A program made the position numbers and the translations under genes. From contig CM077023.1 in the NCBI GenBank assembly GCA_039090855.1, forward strand, positions 83,799,127 to 83,863,126: DNA of 64,000 nt. Reading direction: 5' to 3'. The DNA is from Macrothele yani (Eukaryota > Arthropoda > Arachnida > Araneae > Macrothelidae). Positions 55,261-64,000 of the stretch are shown in pieces. Every line of letters starts with the position of its first letter. The first letter of the stretch is position 1. The notes under the pieces are model-generated. The model made no database searches, was not told the DNA's origin, and worked only from the letters and a program-made list of their open reading frames with translations.

Positions 55261-58200
55261 TTTATTCTAATTTCATAATGAAAACTAAGATATTTTGCAC
55301 GATTTCATATTTTTAATATGTAAAAAACAAAAACAAAAACAAACAAACCTTACCTTTGAAATACTAGGTACTAAATCGGAAAAAAAAATTGTTTTATATT
55401 CAATATCTCTATAACACATTCTTTACTAATAACCATCCCTCTTTTCAAAGCAGTTTATCCACCAGTTGATTTAGCATTAGTGTCGAGCAAAATATTCACT
55501 AATCTTTGCATATTTCAAATTTCTTGAATTCATAGAAAAAAGGGGATTATAGCGTTATTCAGTAAATTTTTATTTGCATCATCTATTTAATGGCTACAAA
55601 AAAAAAAAAAAAAAAAAAACACGCTATCTCGATTCTATCAAAACTGTAACATATCTGGTTACCTATAAAAGAATCAAAGAACCGTGCATTTTTGGTAACC
55701 TAAAATTCAAAATTTAACGTATAACGGCAAGAAGTGTATAAATGAATTACGTAACACCAAACTGAGAAGAGGTAAAAACTAAATAAAAATCTCAGGACTA
55801 GCGCAGAATTACGTATAAAAGTGAAAAACGTATAATCGATGTTCCACTGTATATATATTCTTATAGAAGAAAATCAAGTTCTGCTAAGCTAGAAAGACAA
55901 ATTTTGTTTACCACTTCGATGATGTTGGAATAAAAAAACTTACGTAGCAAATATACCGTTGAGCCAAACACTGTTTTTCATTCCTCTTGACTTCCAAATT
56001 TAAGCTCCGCCCCTTTCAGCTGATTCTCTTTACCTCAAGACGCTTTGGCAAAGTTGAATGATTTGATACTTTTCAGCCCTACAGTTAGACAGATTCTTGA
56101 ATTGCAATTTTGGGAGACATATCTATTTCAGCTACAACAGAAGCTTTTTTTTTTCATTTAAAAGTACTTAAATAAAAGTTAAGATCGATCTCTCTCTCTC
56201 TCGTTGGCTCATTCGTTCGTTCGTTTTTTTTTTTTTGTTTTTTTTTAATTTTTCGCCTTTTATACATGTGCACTGAAATTCTTGTTACACTTGAAATTTC
56301 AATTTTTTCCGATAAATTTTACATTTGGTTTATGATAGTCTTGAGGGGAAATTAAATTTGGCTTGTTTGGAGTTCTCTCCTCACTAAAAGCAAAGAAACT
56401 TTAAAAATCCTATATTCAGTTATCGCAATAAAATTCACAAGTGTGGAATAAAATCTTGAACAGTCTCTCTCGAAAAACCTACACTGCCTATTGCTTCTGT
56501 AACTGAAGTAATGATTTTTTGTAATATTAAATTTGACAAAATGTTATTAATTAGTTAATGCTTGAACACAAACACTGCATCAGTTCTTAGGCTTGTTTTG
56601 AAAAGACGTTTGAACAGGAAATGGTGATTCGTGATGTTGACATACCGTTAATTTTAGGGCTGGAATACCTTGATAATATCTTCCAAACAGGGTCCTGAAA
56701 AAAAATCCTTTTCCAGGACCATTTTATGAATTCCCATTCCAGCACTGTTTACATTCAAGCGAAAACAACTCCGGTAGGTGGCACTTAAAGACAAAATGCA
56801 GCATAGAAATGGCAAACGGCGCCCAATTTGCTCAAATTCATTAGAAAGAAATATTAAAATGCCTTATAGAAATTCACATAGTGTCGCAGACATAAGCTGT
56901 TCAAATCACATTCTTGTTACAGCAGACATAGTGGGTCAGTACACTCCAACCATATTTTATAGATGCCTTTAGATGAAAATACCAGTCAGAGTATCAAGCG
57001 CAACAAACCTTAAAACTCTTCATTCGTCAAGACGTGTTAATCAGCAGTGGTAGTCTACAGAAAGCAATCCAATCAATGTCTAACGAAATAATAAGCAGTA
57101 GATTAAAATCATCAAAATTTTCGTTTCGGTGAACTGTCCTCTACTGTGAACAATTTAACTTTTTCAATAAAAAAACATTACGCAAATTTTTAGAGTACGA
57201 ATTCTTGAGGTTTTAACAAATTATTTTTAACTTTACCCTAGATTCTTTGAAATAAGTCGCACTTTTGTAAGATTTTGTTCACCGCAGACTAAAATTTGAT
57301 GTTTTTCTATCAAACGGAGCATTTGTTCTGCAGAAGCTAGGAGGCACGTGCATCTAAAACGTAAATTAATACACTCACAATAAGCACATGCTGTGAAAGG
57401 TAACTAATGGCTGACAAACGTTCAGACGAAGGTACTAAAAGTTTCAATATCACGTGTCTTCATACTGAATTTTTATTTGTTCAAGCACAGCCGCTGGTCA
57501 AACAATGCATGTTTTCATTCGTCGAAAGCCTTGTTTTCTCCACCAGGTCTATAGGCGGAGCTACTAGCAGTCGTTCATTGGTTAAACCAGAATGTTAGAA
57601 GTAAGTTTTTCGAGAAATCCGTTCAAAATGTACTCTATGATCTCCTCAACACTAACTTGTGTTATGCAAAGTGTGATAGCATTTAAAATATATTTCTGGG
57701 AACTATTTCCAATCAGTTATAAAGCTGGATTTTAAACATTGAAGGTTTAAAATCCGAAACTGTAGAAAATCAGCTTACATGGTCCAGTGAAATTAAAGAA
57801 AATAATGCAGTTTAATTGTTTGATAGTTAGTAAGGATATAATGTAATTCCAAACAGGCCGATTGGAAACTGTTTAAGCAGTTTTTAATGATTATTAATGT
57901 CATTGTGCTTCAAGCAGTTTTTAATGATTTTTGATGCGAGAATGAATCTAATCGAACTGACTTTTTTTATCAGGAGTCAGAGTGAGTATAATTTTTTTAT
58001 TGTTTACATAACAGTGATCCTGCGAGAAGAAATATATGCGCTATGAAGAATAAAGCACTTGTTCGCAAAAATACAACCTCTGGATCATCTTGAAAATTCC
58101 CATTTTTATACGTCATATGAAAGTTTTCAATCATGCAATCAAATGGTAATTAAAGTTTCGAATAACTGATGTATAACTTATGTATGACAATGATGTGTGA

Positions 58201-59076
58201 TGAAATTTATTATAATTCCCCATTCGACTCTAAAAACAACGGCAAATGTGTTTTAGTGCGCATGAGCCTCACGCCTAGTACTAAAGAATAGAGATCCTAA
58301 TGGGCCGGACGTTTTTTTTTTGTTGTTGTTCTTTTTATCAGCTAAGTGAAAAATTGCGAGCTTCAGCCAGGCCAAGACTGGCCTGTACGGTACTGTGGAA
58401 TTCTAAACATTTTGCTCCTGCATTAAAGCAAATCTTTTCATCCCACAAAACGAATACAAACTTGTTAAATCATCAGATGGCGAATTTCACTGAATAAAAT
58501 GAAAGACCCCATCCTCCTCCAGATGCATTGATTAAATACAACAAAAACCTACAAGTTCCTAGAGTTCAAAATGTAAGATAACAGTTTGAAATGTGACATT
58601 TTTTTTTTAATGTTGTAATCAAGTTCCGTTTTCCCTTCGTCGGCTTTCACACTTTGCTTTTTCTATTTTGGGAGAAATGTTTACATAAACAGATTTTTCA
58701 GCTACAAGAAGCCAAAGCCAACTTCTACCGCCATTCGTTGCTACAACGGAGATAGGGTAGTTTGAAGAATTTGTTTACATATTTGGAGATCGAGGGCTCC
58801 CTTGCTCATATTCGAGTGTAGAAGAGAAAATGCGTTTACATTCGTAACAGAAGTATGTAGTCCGATCTATACCCTTCATCTGTGGGAAGAGAAATGGTGC
58901 ATCTCTCTGCGTTACATTCCTTTAATTTCTAAGGTAGCTCATTTTAGGAAAGCAGCTATGTTTCTCCAGAGAAGGGAGTCTTCACCCTTTTCTGAATCGC
59001 GGACTGCATGACAAAATGCAAATAGGAATCCCGGGTCACATGAAAAAGTACAGTTAAAACGCACATGTATACGTAG
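55261..59076. other. long AT-rich stretch without recognised genes
   Basis: Poly(A) near 55599-55619 and a CT tract near 56190. A 19-bp direct repeat AAGCAGTTTTTAATGATT occurs at about 57878 and 57914. Short open frames (for example 56778-56972 and 57407-57598) have no supporting motif. Confidence 0.6.
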
Positions 59077-60355
59077 TTGTTCAAAAAGTAACGAGACTGA
59101 TGTCATAGCGCCAAAATAAACCCACATATAAAAATTCAGCTGCCTGTGTCGGTCGGTCACGCGACGCAGCGTCGTTACAGCGCTCCGCTAGTTTATTCTT
59201 GCAGTAGACGGCGTAGAGTTCGCACGTGTTTCTGTAATATAGTAAATATTTAAAACTGGAGCAAAGAGAAGCTATAAAATTTTGCATGCGTTTGAATAAA
59301 ACCACCACAGAAACGTGCGAAATGAGTAAAACAACCTATAAGGAAAATGCTTTGTTTCGTGAAAGAGTTTTTGAGTGGCAAAAGAAATTTGTGAATCGTG
59401 AGAAGTATCTGGAAGATGCGTCATGCTCCGGTAGGTCTTCGACATCGACTACGGAGGTTAATGTCAATACCATCAAGTCACTCCTGCGAATGACCATTGA
59501 GGAGGTTGCTAATGTGAAGCAGATGTGCGTTGGTTCCGTTGATGACACTGTGAGAAACCAGCTGGGATACCGAAAAGCTGTTGCAAAGTGGATCCTCCGC
59601 TTGCTCACTGATAAAAATAGGGCAAATCGTGTTATCACTTGTCGCCAATGGAAGTGCTACGACGTGAGCCACACTTTTCGGATCGAGTTGTCACATGTGA
59701 TGAAACATTTTTTCATCATTTCGATTCAGAAACAAAACAACAGAGCCCCCAATGGATACACCCACTGAGTCCCCGATCCAAGAAAGCAAAGGTTCAAGCA
59801 AGGGCAGGGAACGTCATGCACCTGGTTTTCCTCTATAAAAAGAGAATTGTGTAAGACCATGTTGTTCCACAAGGGAAAACTGTTACCGGTACCTATTATT
59901 CTGAAGTTCTCTAAGGTCCTCTAAAAAAAAAAAAAAAATTCCCAAAACTCCCAGAATATGCACAAACTGGTTGGATTTTGCATCAAGAAAATGCCCCTGC
60001 ATATCGTGCTTTTCTTACCCAGGAGGTTATCCAAGATCTAGGCATCGAAATGATGGCTCACCCTCCGTATTCAACGGTTCTGGAGCCGTGTGACTTTCAC
60101 CTATTCGTTGAAGTGAAAAAACAAATTCATGGGCGTAGGTTTGCATCAAATACTGAACTGAGCAATATTGTGATGGGTGTCCTGAACCACATGTCGAGAA
60201 AGGATTTCGAACACACCTTCCAGAAGAAGATAGAAAAATGGGACCGATGTATTCAGGTAGAGAGAAAATACTTTGAAATTATCTACGTGTAAGTATATGT
60301 TTACTGCATTACACTTCTGCCCCATGTAAAATCAGTCTCGTTATTTGTGAACGAT
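59077..60355 (+). mobile_element. mariner element, decayed
   Basis: About 1.28 kb, normal mariner length. Inverted ends TTGTTCAAAAAGTAACGAGA and the inverse TCTCGTTATTTGTGAACGA. It carries a plus-strand transposase broken by frameshifts and a poly(A)-like expansion near 59922-59938. Confidence 0.92.
59322..60292 (+). pseudogene. mariner DD34D-type transposase, decayed
   Basis: Begins at the in-frame ATG of MSKTTYKENALFRERVFEWQ near 59322. The DNA-binding domain includes SCSGRSSTSTTEVNV and MTIEEVANVKQMCVGSV, then LGYRKAVAKWILRLLTD and NRVITCRQW. After a frameshift and deletion, the first catalytic block VTCDETFFHHF and QQSPQWIHPLSPR follow. The second catalytic position reads LHQENAPAYRA, so Asp is replaced by Glu. 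The third block is HPPYSTVLEPCDFHLF (Asp kept), and the tail runs KWDRCIQVERKYFE. At least two frame breaks. The spacing and the DETFFHHFD/QWIHP motifs match irritans-type mariners in my recollection. Confidence 0.87.
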
Positions 60356-61172
60356 CCTCGTTTTATGAATACCGATTATTTCAAAGAGGTTCTGAATCCT
60401 GAAACTTAACTTCCGGAAAGAGAAACGACGCAGTTCACACGCTACCTTACAAAGAAGTCCGCAGAAGGTTCCTGATATGCCAACATTTTTAGTACTCTTT
60501 AGAAAGTTCAAATGTATAATTTATCGCAGCAGAGCTCATAGCAGATTTGGGAATTCAAAGTTCACATACCCAAGGTACCTGGATATCCATTTCTCCATTT
60601 CCAAAATATACTTTTTTTCCATTTTAGAATCTTCTTTGTGGACAACTTCTCGCGGGCCATTGGAAAGTGCTTCGCGATACGGGCTGAAAATTCCTGCTCT
60701 AGAGGAAGCTTTGTGTTAAGTGCAATAAGTTGCGGTGAACGCATAACCAAAGTCTGAAACGGGTCGGGCAGGTCCGGGCTTTCCAAATTTACAGCTGTGC
60801 AACCTCTGTCTACTAAAGGCATGCTGGACCCTTCACAAAAAACGATTCTGTGCTGCCAGTAATAACATTTTCGAACTGATACAAATGTTTTTTTTTTTTT
60901 TTCGTTAAATCTTGATGGAAACTCAACATACAAATTCATGACTTCTGTTTGATGCTAAAAAACTATAGAGCGTTTTAATGTTTTGAATTTGTTGTCTTTT
61001 GCGAATCACTTGTTGAACAAGCAACCCAGTCACTGAAGTCTAACAAAATAAATAACGGGCAGGGGAACGAGGGACTTACGTAAAATCCAATGCTTTATTG
61101 CCTTCCACTTGTTGAAACACAGTCTTGTAGAAACTTACGAAACTGGCAATCTTCTGCTACAGCACTTACATA
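60356..61172. other. intergenic gap
   Basis: A poly(T) near 60886-60902. Otherwise unremarkable; no gene recognised. Confidence 0.55.
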
Positions 61173-61174
61173 TA

Positions 61175-62386
61175 CACTGAACAGCAACTGAATTAGAGAC
61201 AGCTGGCGTTATGCCAATGCTGCGCTGTGGGCGGCCCTGTAAACGGAAACGACATGACGTATGCAGAGATCTGACAATAGAAGGAGTGATGCGACGGGAA
61301 TCAGTAAGAGTCGGACGCAGTATGGGTAAGACTAAGTGCATTTGATCGTGGGAAAATTGTCGGGGCCCAACGAATGGGTCACTCCATCTCGGAAGTCGTG
61401 CAGGCACTGGGATTTTCACGAGCCACTGTGTCACGGGTGCACCGTGAGTACATCAAATCCGGTAAAACCATCCCTGCAAGAGCCAACTGCCGTGGACAAC
61501 AGCATGTGGATGAGCGGGGTCATCGTCGGCTAGCTCGCTTTGTGACAGCGTATAGACTAGCCACAGTGCAAGAAATCACTCGGCAATTAAACGCTGGTGC
61601 ACAAAAACGTGTAAGCAGCCACACCATCCAGAACCATCTCCTCGCTATGGGGTACAGAAGCCATCGTCCCACGAAGGTACCGCTGCTGACCGCACACCAC
61701 AAGGTGCAAAGATTAGCATGGGTGCGGAAACATCGCCACTGGACCCTAGACATGTGGGAAAATGTTGCGTGGACTGATGAGTCGAGATTCACTTTGGTAC
61801 ATGCGAATGGCAGGATACGAGTACGACGCTAACCACACGAAGCGATGGATCCTTCTTGCCAGCAGGGTACTCTTCAAGCTGGTGGGGGTGGCATTCTCGT
61901 TTGGGGACTGTTTACGTGGACTGAAATGGGACCCCTGGTACGTGTGACATCGTCCCTCACAGGTCAACGTTACCGGGATATCCTGGACGACCATTTGCAC
62001 CTGTTTGTGCGTCTTCAACATCCCACTGGGGACTTCATCCTGCAACAAGACAATGCACCGTGCCACCACTCCCGAATTGTATCTGAATGGTTGGATGAAC
62101 ACTCCACCGACGTGACCTAGCTTCCTTGGCCAGCTAGGTCACCTGACCTCAATCCCATCGAGCACATCTGGGATGCCATCGAGAGAGATGTTCGAGGCTC
62201 TGAACCCTCTCCATCAAATCTTCGTGAACTGTGGGAGCTTGTTCAGGGGTCGTGGATCTGTATGGTTTCCCAATGCTTCCGGTGTCTTGTCGATTCCATG
62301 CCGAGACGAATCGCCGCCGTCATCAGGGCGAAAGGTGGTGCTACACGTCACTAGAAAGGTATCTCTAATTCAATTGCTCTTCAGTG
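61175..62386 (+). mobile_element. Tc1-like DNA transposon, family C copy 2
   Basis: 1212 bp with inverted ends CACTGAACAGCAACTGAATT and AATTCAATTGCTCTTCAGTG, flanked by TA (61173-61174 and 62387-62388). Collinear with 11703-12893 in the opposite orientation. Confidence 0.95.
61324..62354 (+). pseudogene. Tc1-like DD34E transposase, family C copy 2
   Basis: Start ATGGGTAAGACTAAG near 61323, followed almost at once by an in-frame stop (TGA near 61342). The DNA-binding domain is complete (GHSISEVVQALGFSRATV, TIPARANCRGQQ, LLAMGYRSHRPTKV). The first catalytic block NVAWTDESRFTL is intact. A frameshift near 61800 and another near 61850 follow. The core then reads GGGGILVWGLFTWTEMGPLV and QQDNAPCHHSRIV, with a TAG at 62118-62120 where copy 1 has TCG. 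After it, SPDLNPIEHIWDAIERDV retains the catalytic Glu with 34-residue spacing from QQDN. Confidence 0.92.
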
Positions 62387-62588
62387 TATGATCTGCCTAC
62401 TACCCGTAGCATCAAGTTAACCATGACAGTTTATCTCAGTGCCTCCTCTCTCGGTCATATCACTATACTCATCAAAATCACGATATTTACTTTTAGAGCC
62501 ACTATCAGTATTACCGAAACGCATAGGAAATTCGGAGAAGTAATAAGCCGTTTAGAACAAAAACCAAACGGTGAAGTAACAAAATTTA

Positions 62589-63308
62589 CGAGGGTTGATT
62601 GATAAGTAAGGTCTCCAATCGTATAAAATAAGTTTCCGAGAAATTAAAATAATGAAAGTGGTATCAAAATGAAGGAAATTTATTTCTCTTAAACATTACA
62701 AACTTATTTTTCAACATAATCACCATTTACTGCTATACACGTTGTTCCAAACGCCCTATCCACTTTTTCATTCCATCCACGAAGAAAGTTTGTGGTTTGC
62801 TTTTGATCCATTTGCGCACAGAAACTTCAATTTCGGTATTGGATGAAAAATGTTGACCTTTCAGTATCTCTTTCAGTTGTGGAAACTACCAGAAGTCAGA
62901 CGGTGCCAAATTTGAGCTGTAAGGAGGGTGTGGAACATGTGTGAATTTCAGGTTTGTCACTGTTTCCATCGTTTGTCGACTGCAATGTGGCCTTACGTTG
63001 TCGTGATGCAATAAATTGCTTTCATACTTGCTTTTACACGCCATAAATTTGAAAACGTCTGGGAATTTTGATTGGCGCGCAACCTTCTAGTGTCAAAAAC
63101 TCTCTTACTGATCGCTGCTTTATACGTAACTTGGAGGTAGCACTCATGACTAACGAACGCTGTTACTCAAGGACGTCAAACAGTGTACTAAAACTAAACT
63201 CGTTTGCACTACACAGTATCGGCTGCCGAACGCATACGCAAACGTTTTTCTTCCCCAACTACTAGCGACGCCAGACGGTAGGAGACCGTACTTATCAATC
63301 AACCCTCG
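62589..63308 (-). mobile_element. deleted mariner with near-perfect inverted ends
   Basis: 720 bp flanked by TA (62587-62588 and 63309-63310). The ends CGAGGGTTGATTGATAAGTA and inverse match over 28 bp with one difference. The minus strand still encodes part of a mariner core, LLHHDNVRPHCSRQTMETV, then PHPPYSSNLAPSDFW. The two Asp are exactly 34 residues apart. The N-terminal half, including the first catalytic Asp, is deleted. Confidence 0.92.
62650..63020 (-). pseudogene. mariner transposase C-terminal half
   Basis: The frame contains HHDNVRPH and PPYSSNLAPSDFW (a DD34D pair), then FPQLKEILKGQHFSS, NTEIEVSVRKWIKSKPQTFF and DGMKKWIGRLEQRV, ending soon after a stop at the tail. The residues between the second and third Asp are uninterrupted. 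Without the DNA-binding domain and first Asp it cannot act. Confidence 0.85.
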
Positions 63309-63310
63309 TA

Positions 63311-64000
63311 CATAAGAATAGAAACTTAAAAGGAAGGTTGAATTAGAGATAGGCTATACAGATACAACTGTCAATGTGTACAGCATTAAAACTAGGGCAT
63401 CGTAATGAGCTTCTGCCTCTTAACAGTATTCTTTTGGGCTCTAGTATCAGCAAGCACACGGCACGCCTCATTTTCTTTTAAATGGATTCCTACCAAAGTT
63501 AACTCTTGATTTCTGAAGAGACCTTTGTGTCAGGTATGAGAGCGGAAACGACAGAGACGAGGTTGGAGCACAATGATTGGAAAGTCGCGAGACAGTTGGA
63601 GCACATCGGGTTTGGGTGGGGGAGGAATGGTGTGATGACCTTGTTTTAAATAGGGGTTCCTGATCCCGAATCCGTCGGCTAAACGCACTCTTCAAGGCAA
63701 GATGGATACTCGTGGCTTACTAAGCAGCAATCGCTTTGGAGATTGCAACCAGCTGGTTGACAGTCGGCTGTTCTGACTACCAGGCTACCCTCAGCTATGG
63801 CTCTAATACCTATATAATGCTTTTGATTTTAAAACAATATCCTTCTCAGGTGAAATATTTTTGATTTATTCACATATTTAAATTGAAGTCCACATTCGAA
63901 CTGGGAGCATTCACTGGCTGATCTTCTAACGTCCGGCTGGGCTGAGCCAATTATCGCCTTCACAACGGTAAATCTGTGTCAATAACAGACCCACCAGAAA
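63311..64000. other. terminal intergenic stretch
   Basis: No gene or element recognised in the last ~690 bp. Confidence 0.5.

Noticed and set aside
1..64000. CRISPR arrays, operons, bacterial promoters, phage genes
   Set aside because: The window is eukaryotic repeat DNA; the regular repeats seen (147-bp array, minisatellites) lack spacer/repeat structure of CRISPR.

Overview
This is a eukaryotic, intron-age intergenic window made almost entirely of transposable elements and simple repeats; I found no host protein-coding gene I can defend. The mix points to a metazoan, most likely an arthropod: several Tc1-like DD34E families, mariner DD34D families, an L1/Tx1-clade LINE, RTE-like LINE fragments, hAT-like and TTAA-type non-autonomous elements, tRNA-derived SINEs, and long GA/CT/CA/TATC microsatellites. 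I cannot decide the class (chelicerate, insect or crustacean) from sequence alone.

Layout. 0-8.8 kb: microsatellites, a decayed Tc1-like element (family B, copy 1), a nearly complete mariner with one internal stop, a 672-bp Mutator-like MITE candidate and a decayed Tc1 relic. 8.86-13.5 kb: four DNA transposons end to end (Tc1 families A, B, C and an internally deleted mariner), joined through TATATATA or TATA, with a 1.1-kb palindrome crossing the A/B junction. 13.5-17.1 kb: a SINE, RTE-like LINE tails and a palindromic MITE. 17.16-24.15 kb: a full-length L1/Tx1-type LINE on the minus strand (intact gag-like ORF1, frameshifted ORF2), bounded by 79-bp direct repeats with a tRNA-like module near its 3' end. 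24-43.7 kb: nested insertions (SINE in SINE, hAT-like in hAT-like, SINE in Tc1), several Tc1 and mariner relics, and a mariner/Tc1 deletion fusion. 43.7-59 kb: AT-rich DNA with a TTAA foldback MITE, a third tRNA-like repeat, and a diverged tandem array with a ~147-150 bp period (49.4-52.9 kb). 59-64 kb: a decayed mariner, a second Tc1 family C copy on the opposite strand, and a deleted mariner with near-perfect ends.

The elements do not form a pathway. They depend on each other only as mobile DNA: the LINE could supply reverse transcriptase in trans to SINEs, and Tc1/mariner, hAT and TTAA-type MITEs would need transposases encoded elsewhere, because every transposase here is broken. The signals most worth follow-up are the LINE with terminal direct repeats and tRNA-like module, the palindrome shared by two transposon families, and the nucleosome-length degenerate tandem array.
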